Shown: positions 7,940 through 17,753 of the stretch, one piece after another
How the letters are laid out: each line of letters opens with the position of its first letter
Position numbering within the stretch: position 1 is the first letter of the stretch
DNA from: JAJRXG01 sp964640065
GTDB lineage: Bacteria > Bacteroidota > Bacteroidia > Chitinophagales > Saprospiraceae
DNA length: 23,899 nt
Direction: 5' to 3'
Assembly (NCBI GenBank): GCA_964640065.1
Contig: CAZXIE010000043.1
Coordinates: forward strand, 1 to 23,899
The notes under the pieces: model-generated
Database searches by the model: none
What the model saw: the letters and a program-made list of their open reading frames with translations, nothing else
What the model was told of the DNA's origin: nothing
Position numbers and translations under genes: made by a program

Positions 7940-9384
7940 GGAAGTTTGGAATAATAAGGACATGTCTCATTTGCTTATTGTTCCTGATGAGTTGGTGTTT
8001 TTTATTGAATTCTTGTCAACAAGAACCAAAAGAGCACCCTGATGAAACACTAGCAAAGCAGTACTGCTCCAATTGTCACCTTTATACAGGCCCCGAACTT
8101 TTAGACAAAACTAGTTGGCTCAAAGTCTTACCTACGATGAAGGGTCTGATCGAGAAGAGTGGGGTGCCCTTACCAAAGAAAGATTGGAATCGAGTCTATA
8201 GCTATATTTATAATTCAGCTCCGTTGTTCCTGTCTACTGTTGATTTTGATACTTCCGCCATCTTTTCTTCCAAGTTTGAGATTCGGCAGCAAGAAATGTC
8301 CAGCGACACAGACCCCAATATTATACTAGCTCAGTGTGCTTCTGACTCAAAGTACTTTATTGGAAATGATCTAGGTCAGCTCATACTTGCATCAGCAGAC
8401 CAAACTAATATTATCGCTACAGACCTTGGATTGCCCGTTGATCTAGAAGTAATAGATACAGAAGTATATGACATCTTATCTATGGGCACGATAGGACCTG
8501 ATCATCGCTCCCAAGGTGTGTTGTATAGAGTAGAAGAAGGAGTTAAATCTGTGTTGATAGATAGCCTTCATCGGCCTATAGATTTTACTAAGGGAGATGT
8601 CGATGGGGATGGAGTAGATGAGTATATTATTTCTTCTTTTGGAACTATTACGGATGATCAGGAGACTGGCGATCTATCTCTATTTAATTATGAAGATGAT
8701 AGATGGGTACGCTATGTAGTAAGTCGACAAACGGGTGCATCTAAATCCCAAATCATTGATCTCAATAAGGATGGACAGTTAGACATAGTTGCCTTATTCG
8801 CTCAAGGCAATGAAAAAGTATCGGTCTTTTATAATGAGGGCGATTTTAACTTTAGAGAGGAGGTACTTATTAATAATCATCCGATATATGGCACCTTAGA
8901 TTTTCGCCTTGCAAATATCGATGGTGATGATGATCCAGAGTTGATTGTAGTTAATGGTGATAATGCTGATTACTCAGTGGTTTTCAAACCTTATCATGGA
9001 CTTCGGATCTATGATTCGGATGGTAATCAAGAGTATGACCTTGCTAAGTTCTATCAGATCAATGGTGCTAGTGATCTTTTCTTAGATGACTATGACAATG
9101 ACGGAGATCTAGACATCGGAGTATTTGCACTCTATCCTAATATTACTACTCGCCCATGGGAGACTCTCCAAATATTCGATAATAACCAAAACCTTGATTT
9201 CAAGAGAAGCGCATCTAATGCAGTTTCTGGTAATCACTGGGTAAGATGTGCGATATGTAAAGACAAGAACACTGGTAAGTCTTCCGTCCTGTTAGGTGCG
9301 AATAGAAATATCAATAAGGTGCTTCCGTTCAGGCAGCCTACAAGAGGTCTTCAGATGTATACATTGTCGAGCTCTGAAAAATGA
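7936..9384 (+). CDS. lipoprotein with cytochrome c motif and FG-GAP/VCBS propeller repeats
   Basis: The protein has 482 residues when started at TTG 7936. That start supplies MRKFGIIRT and a proper lipoprotein signal with lipobox LNSC (Cys27); the first in-frame ATG, at codon 18, would leave almost no signal peptide. Heme c binds at Cys44-Ser-Asn-Cys47-His48, followed by W61 and by Met68 in VLPTM, a candidate axial ligand. The rest carries calcium-binding FG-GAP-type repeats: DVDGDGVDE (221-229), DLNKDGQLD (275-283), NIDGDDDPE (327-335) and DYDNDGDLD (385-393), so it is probably a beta-propeller. Similar cytochrome/VCBS proteins are common in Bacteroidota and unexplored. The TTGA overlap with the preceding gene suggests coupled translation. 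It may accept electrons from the large heme lipoprotein two genes upstream. Confidence 0.8.
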   Translation: MRKFGIIRTCLICLLFLMSWCFLLNSCQQEPKEHPDETLAKQYCSNCHLYTGPELLDKTSWLKVLPTMKGLIEKSGVPLPKKDWNRVYSYIYNSAPLFLSTVDFDTSAIFSSKFEIRQQEMSSDTDPNIILAQCASDSKYFIGNDLGQLILASADQTNIIATDLGLPVDLEVIDTEVYDILSMGTIGPDHRSQGVLYRVEEGVKSVLIDSLHRPIDFTKGDVDGDGVDEYIISSFGTITDDQETGDLSLFNYEDDRWVRYVVSRQTGASKSQIIDLNKDGQLDIVALFAQGNEKVSVFYNEGDFNFREEVLINNHPIYGTLDFRLANIDGDDDPELIVVNGDNADYSVVFKPYHGLRIYDSDGNQEYDLAKFYQINGASDLFLDDYDNDGDLDIGVFALYPNITTRPWETLQIFDNNQNLDFKRSASNAVSGNHWVRCAICKDKNTGKSSVLLGANRNINKVLPFRQPTRGLQMYTLSSSEK

Positions 9385-9454
9385 GAGATTGATCTACGAG
9401 AAATGTAAAGTAGTTTCTTAAAATTTAGTTAAGAGTTAGAGTAAACCCTTATAA

Positions 9455-9463
9455 TATCCTTTG
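9455..9463 (+). promoter_or_regulatory. possible promoter of the A2M-PBP1C operon
   Basis: TATCCTTTG resembles TAnnTTTG with one extra base between its halves. It lies about 55 bases before the A2M start, in the 133-bp gap after the FG-GAP gene. The gap itself suggests that the A2M operon has its own promoter. No clear -33 element or terminator was seen in it. Confidence 0.3.
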
Positions 9464-9517
9464 TCTCACTGCACGTTCTTTCTGAGTATGTCTCATTAAA
9501 TACTTCAATCAAAAACT

Positions 9518-12500
9518 ATGAAATACCTGCTTATTTTTCTTCTACTAACAGCTACCATCGCTTGCGATCGAGTCCTGCCAAATGAAATTACTGTTGAGCA
9601 AATAGCTATCATAGATCAGTACATCATACAGCATCCTGTTGAGTTGGTGGATATAGATCATGAGATCACGATTCGTTTTAGAAAAGGACACAGTATAGAC
9701 ACATCCAGTGTTGCCGGATTAAGAATTATGCCAGCCATCAAGGGTTTTTGGAAATGGGTGGATTCAACTACTGTAGTCTTTCAAAAGGAGCACATACTAC
9801 ACTATGATCAGCAGCATGCGATCAATATCGATATTGATAAAGTACTTGGAGGTCAAGATAATAGAGAGGCCTATATACCTTTTAGAACTCGCCCTCTTGA
9901 GATCAACATCGCTAATATCAAACAGAATAAAATTAGAAACGACAAAGAGACTCAAGTGATTATCACAGGAGAGATACATACCAACCAATACGTCGATCAA
10001 GAATTAGTTAACGAAAGGCTTCGACTGGATGGTAGCCGCACTGATAATAAATTAGTCTGGGAAGAAGGTTCTACTCCAACAAAGAAGAAGTTCTCTTTTA
10101 AAGATATTATACAGACTAAGGAGTCACAGGAGATGACGCTCAGTATAGAGGATCTGCAGGGCAGAACATCGAAAAAGGATATTATCATTTCTGGATATAC
10201 AGATTTTGTATTTGAGCGACTTCTTTTCAATGAAGAAAAACGAGATGTTGTAGAAGCCCAATTCAGTATCCCGTTAGATTCTAAACAAATTACAAAGGGT
10301 TTAGTCTCTATCAATGGTAAGAGTAATAATATCAGATCTGAGGTTGAAGGTAGCTTATTGAAGATTTATCCAGGTAGAGCATTAGCAGAGAATGTAAGTA
10401 TAGAGATATCACGTAATGTCCGTTCTTTTAGAGATGCCCAATTAAAAAGTGATGTCGTAAGAACGTTATTAGTGGAGCCAATATATCCTGGACTCAAACT
10501 TGCTAACCAAGGTGTGATAGCTCCGGGAAACGGCCCTGTTAACTTTATGTTTCAAGCGGTGAACTTGGATACGGTAGATATCGAGGTATTCCAGATATAC
10601 GAGGACAACATTCTACAGTTTTTACAACAGAATACCTTGGATTCTGAGCATGCGGATGCATACGTAGGAAAGATCGTCTATCGTGAAAAGCATGATATCA
10701 AAACTGGAAGTGTAGCAAACGAGTATCAACAAATTGGGATAGACCTAAGTAACTTGATACAACCTGAGCCCAATGCCATCTATCAAGTAAGAGTTGGATA
10801 TAGACCTTCTTATGTGAATTATAAGTGTGAAGAAGCCATCAGTGGTTACAGTCCGCCTAGGAAGGATCAATCTATCATGTCCTATCGGTACTATTATAGT
10901 GATGATGAGTCCCCTTGTTCGGCTCGTTACTATAGCGCTAGGAAATTTATTTCTTCTAATATCCTCATATCAGATGTAGGTACAATCATAAAAAGGGGAT
11001 ATGATGGTCGATATCATATCGCCACAACGAGCATCTCTACTGGAGTTGCATTATCTGCTGCAGAAGTGAGTTTTTATAATCTGCAACGCAGGTTGATAGC
11101 TACAGCGAATACTGATGTAAGGGGATTTGCAGAGTTAGAGCTAAGCGAGAAGCCGACTTTTGCAGTCATCAATCATGCATCTGGCATATCATACCTTACC
11201 ATCAATGATGCTGAGGCTAATAGCGTCACAGATTTTAACACAGGTGGAACAAAAGATAAACCCCTAGATGCTTTTATCTACACTGATCGAGGTGTATATC
11301 GTCCTGGTGATACGATATATATGCATGCTATGGTAGAGGATGAGCTGAAGACTTTACCTGCTAACCATCCTGTCACGTTGACTGTCAAAGATGCACAAGG
11401 GCAAGAGAGATACCAACAAACAACAAGCGAACACTTAGAACATGTTTATAATTTTGATATTCCCACATCCTCCTCGGATGTGACAGGTAGATGGACTGCT
11501 ATACTTCATATCGGAAGCAATAGATATAGCAAGTCTATATCAGTTGAAACTGTAAAGCCTAATAGACTTAGGCTTGGTCTAGACGTAACAGATAGAATCG
11601 AATACGCAGAAAAGGAAGAGCGAAAAATCACAATAGCTTCATCTTGGCTACATGGTGCACCAGCATCTAACTTAACATCTAAGATAGATGCCAAGTGGAG
11701 TTCTGTAACACCATACTATAAAGAATATAAGGGATATACTTTTTCAGATCCAGCTAGGCGAATTGTAAATACGAATGTAACCCTCTTCGAAGGTCAGCTG
11801 AATGATGATGGTGAAGCATACTTTCAACTAAAGCTAGATGATGAAAATCGATTTCCTGGCATGCTTCGGGCTAACGTAACATCAAGAGTTATAGAAAAGG
11901 GTGGTGACTTCTCAGAGAACTACTCAAGCCTACAGGTCAGCCCTTATGCCACTTATGTTGGCCTGTCTCTTCCTAAGTCTACTTGGGGATCTTCTTATCT
12001 GAAGATAGGAGAACCTTCTTATATGGATCTAGTCGTCGTGGATAGTGATGGCAGACCACAGGCCAATCGTGAAGTAAGCATCGGAGTCTATGATGTACAA
12101 TGGAACTGGTGGTATAGACGTAGCAATAGAAATCGCATCTACGACCTAAATAGTGATAGCCATGCTAAGGCTGTGATAAAATTAGAAGGAGTGTCTGGGA
12201 GCGATGGGAAAGTGCGTGTAGATTATAACACTGACAAATTAGAATATGGACAAAAGCTCGTGCGTGTGTGTGATAAGAAATCTGGTCATTGTACTGGGAG
12301 TTACATTTACGCAAGTGGATGGAGAGCTACTGTGAGTTCTGAAGAACGAAACTCTCTCAATAAACTCGCACTTGCTACAGATAAGACCTCTTATGAAGTA
12401 GGTGATCAAGCAACGGTTACGATCCCCTCTCAAGAAGGCGCGCAGATACTGATATCTATAGAAGACGGACGAGGGGTAAGAGATCTACAATGGATTACTG

Positions 12501-14980
12501 CCGAAGGCACATCGACATCATATACGCTCGATGTACTACCTGATATGGCGCCTAACGTATACCTACACGTAAGTCTCGTGCAAGATTATAATCAGCTGTC
12601 TAACGACCTTCCGATCAGAATGTACGGCATACTTCCCATCAATGTAATAGATCCGGAAACTGACTTGCAACCTGTCTTATCCTATCAAGCGGAGTTTGCA
12701 CCTGAAGAATCATTTGATATATCAGTCAGTGAAGAAGATGGTCGAGATATGACGTACACCATAGCTATCGTAGATGAAGGATTACTAGATCTGACCAACT
12801 TCAAGACGCCCAATCCGCATGGATTCTTTTATGCCAAGCGATCTCACGGAGTGAAAACTTGGGATGTGTATGATGACATCCTTTATGGACTTAATAATGG
12901 TGCTGATAAGATCGTCTCTGTCGGAGGAGATGGAGAAGAAGGAGGAGATGGCGGCCAGAAGAAGGCGATTAGATTTAAACCAGTGGTTTTTTCGGCAGGT
13001 CCTTTCAAATTAAAAAAGGGAGAAAAAAGAAAACACACTTTTGAGATGCCTAATTACATCGGTTCCGTGAGAGCGATGGTAGTAGCGAGATCAGACCGCG
13101 CTTATGGTCATGAGGAAGCGGCAGTACCAGTCAAATCACCCCTCATGTTATTGCCAACTGTGCCAAGGGTAGTATCTCAGGGTGAACATATTAGGATACC
13201 TGTGTCTGTCTTCGCTATGGAAGATGACATCAGTAGCGTAAGTGTAGAGATCAAGACGACTAATAATCTGGGAGTAGAAGCTCCTGTACAAAAGATGAGC
13301 TTCCAAAATCAAGGAGAAAAAGTCACCTACTTCGATGCCCAAGTCGGAGATGATATAGGTATAGCTAAGATCGATATCACAGCCACAAGTGGAAGGTATA
13401 GTACAAGTCAGCAAGTGGAAGTAGACATCCGTAATCCTAACCCCATAGTAACAGAGTCTTATGAGTTTGCTATCGAAGGCGATCAAGACTGGGCTGAAGT
13501 ACTAAAGAAAGTCGGAGTGACAGGGACTAATGAAGCAGTCTTAGAATTAAGTCACTTGCCCCAGCTAGATCTCAGCAATAGATTGAATTATCTAGTGCGT
13601 TATCCATATGGATGTCTTGAGCAAACGACTTCTCGAGCTTTCCCGCAGCTGTATCTGGCCGAGTTCTCAGATTTTATCAATCAAGAAACGATCGATCGTA
13701 ATATCAAGTCTGGTATCACAAGGATCCTGCGTATGCAAAATTCTAATGGTGCTTTCAGATATTGGCCTGGAAGTGGTAGCCATATCAATGATTGGTCGAC
13801 GTCTTATGCAGGGCACTTCCTGATCGAAGCGAAAGAAAAGGGATACTACGTCTCCCAGCAAGCGCTCAATGACTGGTCGGCATATCAGAAGTCTACAGCT
13901 AGAAAATACAGTTCTCAGGTGGACGATAAATATTATGTCTCACAAACGTATAGACAGGCCTATAGGCTTTACTCTTTAGCCCTATACGGAGAGCCTGACC
14001 TAAGCGCCATGAATAACCTCAGATCAGAAAAAAAGCTCCCTTCTCTTGCCAAATACTTGCTTGCTGCTGCTTATGCTAAGTCCAGTAAGAAATCCATTGC
14101 ACTTGATATCATCAAAGGAGAAGGGTTCGATATCGAACCGTACCAAGAGCTGGGATATACCTATGGAAGTGACATCCGAGACATGTCTCTGATCGCTCAG
14201 TGCCTGAGCGAGTTAGATCGAAAGAATGATGCCATCATACTGATCAAGAGGATCATCGATAAACTCAATAATAAGAGATGGCATAGTACCCAGACATTAG
14301 CTTTTGCACTATCGACTATCGGTAAGTTTTCTACTTCTATGGATGCTCAACCTATCAATGCATCGATAGCTATAGGTCCAGATAAGCAGGACATCATCTA
14401 TGACAAAAGTGTATTCACTGTGAGTTATAATCCTGATGAGATTGATGATCAAGAAGTATCGATCACTAATCGGTCTGAAAAAGTATTATTTGGAGCTATA
14501 CGGATGTCTGGTCAGAAGTCGATGGAAGACGCGCTCGATGAAGCCCCTAAAAATAATCATGTCAAGATCTCAGTGAACTATACCGATATGAAGGGTCATA
14601 ATATAGATGTCTCGCGGCTAGCTCAAGGCACAGACTTTCAGGCTATCGTTAGTGTGACTAATCTTAATACTCGCGATACCTATCTCGATGAGTTAGCTCT
14701 AACTCAGATAGTACCGAGTGGTTGGGAGATACGCAGTGGCAGACTCAATCAAGTGGGCGTCGAGCAAGCTAGATATGATTATCAAGATGTGCGCGATGAT
14801 CGTGTACATACTTTCTTCGACCTAGGCCGAAAAACTAAGAAATATGCCGTGGTGCTCAATGCCACTTATGAAGGAGATTACTTCTTGCCACCAGTCAAGG
14901 TGGAAGCGATGTATGATGGCAGTGTTATAGCGACGACCGCACCTAAGAAAGTTTCTGTGGTGAAGCCAACTTCCCTCTAG
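9518..14980 (+). CDS. yfhM: bacterial alpha-2-macroglobulin lipoprotein
   Basis: The protein has 1820 residues, close to the ~1650-1900 of type I bacterial A2Ms. The signal peptide ends in lipobox TIAC (Cys16), so it is anchored in a membrane facing the periplasm. The MG2 domain shows YTDRGVYRPGDTIYM at about residue 586. A flexible glycine/acid-rich segment, GGDGEEGGDGGQ, lies near 1140, and the central A2M domain begins with VVFSAGPFKLKKGEKRKH near 1155. The thioester is intact: YGCLEQTTS, Cys1366 to Gln1369, followed by the alpha-alpha barrel domain (to ~1650) and a C-terminal receptor-binding-like domain. These proteins trap attacking proteases by covalent capture. It shares an operon with PBP1C three bases downstream, the arrangement of E. 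coli yfhM-pbpC. The symbol is used by analogy. Confidence 0.95.
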   Translation: MKYLLIFLLLTATIACDRVLPNEITVEQIAIIDQYIIQHPVELVDIDHEITIRFRKGHSIDTSSVAGLRIMPAIKGFWKWVDSTTVVFQKEHILHYDQQHAINIDIDKVLGGQDNREAYIPFRTRPLEINIANIKQNKIRNDKETQVIITGEIHTNQYVDQELVNERLRLDGSRTDNKLVWEEGSTPTKKKFSFKDIIQTKESQEMTLSIEDLQGRTSKKDIIISGYTDFVFERLLFNEEKRDVVEAQFSIPLDSKQITKGLVSINGKSNNIRSEVEGSLLKIYPGRALAENVSIEISRNVRSFRDAQLKSDVVRTLLVEPIYPGLKLANQGVIAPGNGPVNFMFQAVNLDTVDIEVFQIYEDNILQFLQQNTLDSEHADAYVGKIVYREKHDIKTGSVANEYQQIGIDLSNLIQPEPNAIYQVRVGYRPSYVNYKCEEAISGYSPPRKDQSIMSYRYYYSDDESPCSARYYSARKFISSNILISDVGTIIKRGYDGRYHIATTSISTGVALSAAEVSFYNLQRRLIATANTDVRGFAELELSEKPTFAVINHASGISYLTINDAEANSVTDFNTGGTKDKPLDAFIYTDRGVYRPGDTIYMHAMVEDELKTLPANHPVTLTVKDAQGQERYQQTTSEHLEHVYNFDIPTSSSDVTGRWTAILHIGSNRYSKSISVETVKPNRLRLGLDVTDRIEYAEKEERKITIASSWLHGAPASNLTSKIDAKWSSVTPYYKEYKGYTFSDPARRIVNTNVTLFEGQLNDDGEAYFQLKLDDENRFPGMLRANVTSRVIEKGGDFSENYSSLQVSPYATYVGLSLPKSTWGSSYLKIGEPSYMDLVVVDSDGRPQANREVSIGVYDVQWNWWYRRSNRNRIYDLNSDSHAKAVIKLEGVSGSDGKVRVDYNTDKLEYGQKLVRVCDKKSGHCTGSYIYASGWRATVSSEERNSLNKLALATDKTSYEVGDQATVTIPSQEGAQILISIEDGRGVRDLQWITAEGTSTSYTLDVLPDMAPNVYLHVSLVQDYNQLSNDLPIRMYGILPINVIDPETDLQPVLSYQAEFAPEESFDISVSEEDGRDMTYTIAIVDEGLLDLTNFKTPNPHGFFYAKRSHGVKTWDVYDDILYGLNNGADKIVSVGGDGEEGGDGGQKKAIRFKPVVFSAGPFKLKKGEKRKHTFEMPNYIGSVRAMVVARSDRAYGHEEAAVPVKSPLMLLPTVPRVVSQGEHIRIPVSVFAMEDDISSVSVEIKTTNNLGVEAPVQKMSFQNQGEKVTYFDAQVGDDIGIAKIDITATSGRYSTSQQVEVDIRNPNPIVTESYEFAIEGDQDWAEVLKKVGVTGTNEAVLELSHLPQLDLSNRLNYLVRYPYGCLEQTTSRAFPQLYLAEFSDFINQETIDRNIKSGITRILRMQNSNGAFRYWPGSGSHINDWSTSYAGHFLIEAKEKGYYVSQQALNDWSAYQKSTARKYSSQVDDKYYVSQTYRQAYRLYSLALYGEPDLSAMNNLRSEKKLPSLAKYLLAAAYAKSSKKSIALDIIKGEGFDIEPYQELGYTYGSDIRDMSLIAQCLSELDRKNDAIILIKRIIDKLNNKRWHSTQTLAFALSTIGKFSTSMDAQPINASIAIGPDKQDIIYDKSVFTVSYNPDEIDDQEVSITNRSEKVLFGAIRMSGQKSMEDALDEAPKNNHVKISVNYTDMKGHNIDVSRLAQGTDFQAIVSVTNLNTRDTYLDELALTQIVPSGWEIRSGRLNQVGVEQARYDYQDVRDDRVHTFFDLGRKTKKYAVVLNATYEGDYFLPPVKVEAMYDGSVIATTAPKKVSVVKPTSL

Positions 14981-14983
14981 ATC

Positions 14984-17242
14984 ATGAAGAAGCTCTGGCG
15001 GACATATCGATATAGAGTTATCAGCGGACTGCTGATCTTCGCGACTTGGTTCTTATGGCCCATCAAGGAAGATTTTCTTCAAGTCCCTTTTTCCACTGTC
15101 GTAAATGATAGCTCAGGTGAGCTCCTATCTGCCACGATAGCTAGTGATGAACAGTGGAGGTTTCCAGTCATCGAAGAGGTGCCTGAGAGATTTTCAAAGG
15201 CCATCATCACCTACGAAGACAAGAGATATTATTCGCATCCAGGAGTAGATCCATTGGCAGTAGCTCGGGCGATCAAGCAAAATATAAAAGCCAGAAAAGT
15301 GGTCAGTGGTGCAAGTACGATTACTATGCAAGTTGGGCGGATGATATCAGGATACCAGAATAGAACGCTTTGGCAAAAGCTCAAAGAGCTGCGCATAGCA
15401 CTCCGACTAGAGCTCTGGTATAGTAAAGAAGATATCTTACGATGGTACAGTTCTCTAGCTCCATATGGCGGCAATGTTGTTGGACTCGAGGCTGCCTGCT
15501 GGCGATACTTTCATAAGTCACCAGAGCAGTTGTCTTGGGCGGAGGCATCCACTCTCGCTGTCTTGCCAAATGCTCCTTCACTCATCCATGTCAATCGTAA
15601 TCGCCATCTCCTCAAATCCAAGAGAGACCAGCTGCTTAAGATGCTGTACGATCAGGAGTTGTTGGATGAGATAGACCTTGAAGCGGCCCTTGAAGAACCT
15701 CTGCCATCTAGACTATATCCTCTCCCGCAGAAGGCACCACATCTTCTTCAGCTAGTGAAGCAACAACCAGACAAGAAGGACCTTTTCGATATAGATGCTG
15801 ATTTGCAATCATCGATATCAGAAGTGATGACTCAGCTACATGGAGAGTGGCGGCAGAATGAAATCAATAATGCCGGATGCATCGTACTGGATACCAAGAC
15901 TGGGAAAGTGATTGCCTACCATGGTAATATCAAAGGATCCGTAGAGTCCGATGTGGATGTAATACAAGCTAGAAGAAGCTCCGGCTCTATACTGAAGCCA
16001 TTTCTATATGCACATATGATGGATAAAAAGATGATCACACCAGACCAGATCGTCTTTGATATACCTACCTATATAGCTGGATTTAATCCGAGCAACTATA
16101 ACAAAACTTATAGCGGAGCAGTGTCTGCCTCAGAAGCCCTCCAGAGATCGCTCAATGTTCCATTCGTAAGAATGCTAAGGTCTTTTGGTATCTCACCTTT
16201 CCTAGATCATCTCCAAGATCATGGACTATCTTCTTTAGATCGAAGTGCAGATCACTATGGTCTTTCTGTCATCTTAGGAGGTGGTGAAGTCAGGCTTTGG
16301 GACCTAGCTTATGCCTATAGGGGGCTTGGGGCGGCATTGATTCATAATGAAGAAGTAGCAGGTCTATCTCCAGCTGTTGTCTATCAAACGCTCGATGCCT
16401 TGAAAGGTCTGAATCGACCAGATGAAGAAGGTGACTGGCATCGCATGAATAGTAGAGCACCGATCGCTTGGAAGACGGGCACAAGCTATGGACATCGTGA
16501 TGCATGGGCTGTCGGAGTACATCCTGATATCACCATCGGTGTGTGGGTGGGCAATGCTGATGGAGAAGGAAGAGAAGGCATCATTGGTACCAAGACAGCA
16601 GGTCGACTTTTATTTGCTGTGGCAGGCAGGGCAGATCTGAGTACTAGGTGGTTTGATGAGCCACTGACGGAGATGGCATATTTACGTAAGTGTCATCACT
16701 CTGGTATGCTTGCTAGTGCATCATGTCCTCAAGTAGATACGATTTTATGGCCAGCTATAACTGAGCATGCGGATGTATGTATGTATCATGAAGTCCATAT
16801 TGTGTCGCGAGATGAGAACTGGCGATATGACGGAGAGTGCGCAGATGTAGAAGGTACCGAGTTACAGGCTTATTTTGATCTACCTGCTAGTGCTGCGTAT
16901 TATTATAAACGAAGTCATCCAGACTGGTCACCATTGCCGCCAGTACATCCGATTTGTCGTCAGTCGTCGCCCTCAGATCAGATGGATATCGTCTATCCCA
17001 ATCCTGATGAGTATGTCTATCTGCCTAAGGACCTCAATGAAGATCAACAGTCCTTAGTCGTGCGAGTAGCACATGTACGACAGGACGCGACTTTGTTTTG
17101 GTATATCGATGACACTTTTATGGGTGAGACTAGAGACTTTCACAGTTATGCTTTTCTTCCAGATGCAGGACATCATGTCATAACAGTCGTCGATGATGCA
17201 GGCTACCAACTTTCCCGGAAAGTCACTGTCATGAGAGGTTAG
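14984..17242 (+). CDS. pbpC: penicillin-binding protein 1C (bifunctional glycosyltransferase/transpeptidase)
   Basis: The protein has 752 residues. A single N-terminal membrane helix lies at ~12-26. The GT51 glycosyltransferase domain follows, with catalytic Glu78 in YEDKRYYSHPGVDP and the GASTITMQ motif. The transpeptidase domain has all three active-site motifs: Ser335-Ile-Leu-Lys338, Ser389-Leu-Asn391 and Lys497-Thr-Gly-Thr500. The last ~85 residues (YPNPDEYVYLP onward) match the PBP1C C-terminal domain, which sets this class apart from PBP1A and PBP1B. It polymerises and cross-links peptidoglycan in the periplasm. It starts three bases after the A2M stop, the known A2M-PBP1C pairing in which the protease trap is thought to guard the cell while the wall is repaired. 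Nothing in the protein looks broken. Confidence 0.96.
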   Translation: MKKLWRTYRYRVISGLLIFATWFLWPIKEDFLQVPFSTVVNDSSGELLSATIASDEQWRFPVIEEVPERFSKAIITYEDKRYYSHPGVDPLAVARAIKQNIKARKVVSGASTITMQVGRMISGYQNRTLWQKLKELRIALRLELWYSKEDILRWYSSLAPYGGNVVGLEAACWRYFHKSPEQLSWAEASTLAVLPNAPSLIHVNRNRHLLKSKRDQLLKMLYDQELLDEIDLEAALEEPLPSRLYPLPQKAPHLLQLVKQQPDKKDLFDIDADLQSSISEVMTQLHGEWRQNEINNAGCIVLDTKTGKVIAYHGNIKGSVESDVDVIQARRSSGSILKPFLYAHMMDKKMITPDQIVFDIPTYIAGFNPSNYNKTYSGAVSASEALQRSLNVPFVRMLRSFGISPFLDHLQDHGLSSLDRSADHYGLSVILGGGEVRLWDLAYAYRGLGAALIHNEEVAGLSPAVVYQTLDALKGLNRPDEEGDWHRMNSRAPIAWKTGTSYGHRDAWAVGVHPDITIGVWVGNADGEGREGIIGTKTAGRLLFAVAGRADLSTRWFDEPLTEMAYLRKCHHSGMLASASCPQVDTILWPAITEHADVCMYHEVHIVSRDENWRYDGECADVEGTELQAYFDLPASAAYYYKRSHPDWSPLPPVHPICRQSSPSDQMDIVYPNPDEYVYLPKDLNEDQQSLVVRVAHVRQDATLFWYIDDTFMGETRDFHSYAFLPDAGHHVITVVDDAGYQLSRKVTVMRG

Positions 17243-17288
17243 TATCGGATGATAATCTTGCTTAACTTAGGCGACTAACTACATAACC

Positions 17289-17729
17289 ATGACTGTTAAA
17301 GATTACATAGCTAACGTACCAGAAGAGCGCGCGCCTTACTTCAAAAAGCTCCGTAAAATTGTACTCGACAACCTGCCAAAAGGATTCAAAGAATGCATCA
17401 ATTATAAGATGCTCGGATATGTAGTCCCTCACAGCAAATACCCTGCAGGATATCACTGCGACACGAAGTTGCCGCTACCTTTCATGAATCTTGCCAATCA
17501 GAAAGGCTTCATCGGCTTCTATCATATGGGTGTATATGCTAATCCCGATCTTTATGAGTGGTTCACAAGTTCATATCCTGATCATGCGAAGTACAAGCTT
17601 GACATGGGCAAGAGTTGTGTGAGATTTAAAAGGATGGATGACATCCCTTATGACTTGGTCGGAGAGTTGGTAGGTAAGATGACTCCCGATGATTGGATTT
17701 CACTGTATGAGTCTAAGATTAAGAGATGA
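17289..17729 (+). CDS. DUF1801 (YdhG-like) protein
   Basis: The protein has 146 residues and no signal peptide, so it is cytoplasmic. It has the DUF1801 layout: an N-terminal helical part (VKDYIANVPEERAPYFKKLR), the centre CINYKMLGYVVPHSKYPAG, then GFIGFYHMGVY and the C-terminal GKSCVRFKRMDDIP with a closing helix. The family shares a small alpha/beta fold with YdhG and CyaY-like proteins; no enzymatic role is established. The start at 17289 is the first methionine and fits the family length. It lies 46 bp after pbpC on the same strand and may be read through from it, though no functional link is known. The stop is followed by a hairpin-rich stretch. Confidence 0.85.
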   Translation: MTVKDYIANVPEERAPYFKKLRKIVLDNLPKGFKECINYKMLGYVVPHSKYPAGYHCDTKLPLPFMNLANQKGFIGFYHMGVYANPDLYEWFTSSYPDHAKYKLDMGKSCVRFKRMDDIPYDLVGELVGKMTPDDWISLYESKIKR

Positions 17730-17753
17730 GGTGGTTGGTGTTGCGTTTCGGCA

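Noticed and set aside
12940..12965. Repeat expansion or frameshift in the Gly/Glu-rich part of the A2M gene
   Set aside because: The frame continues unbroken into the conserved A2M domain, and similar Gly-rich loops are usual in bacterial A2Ms at this place.
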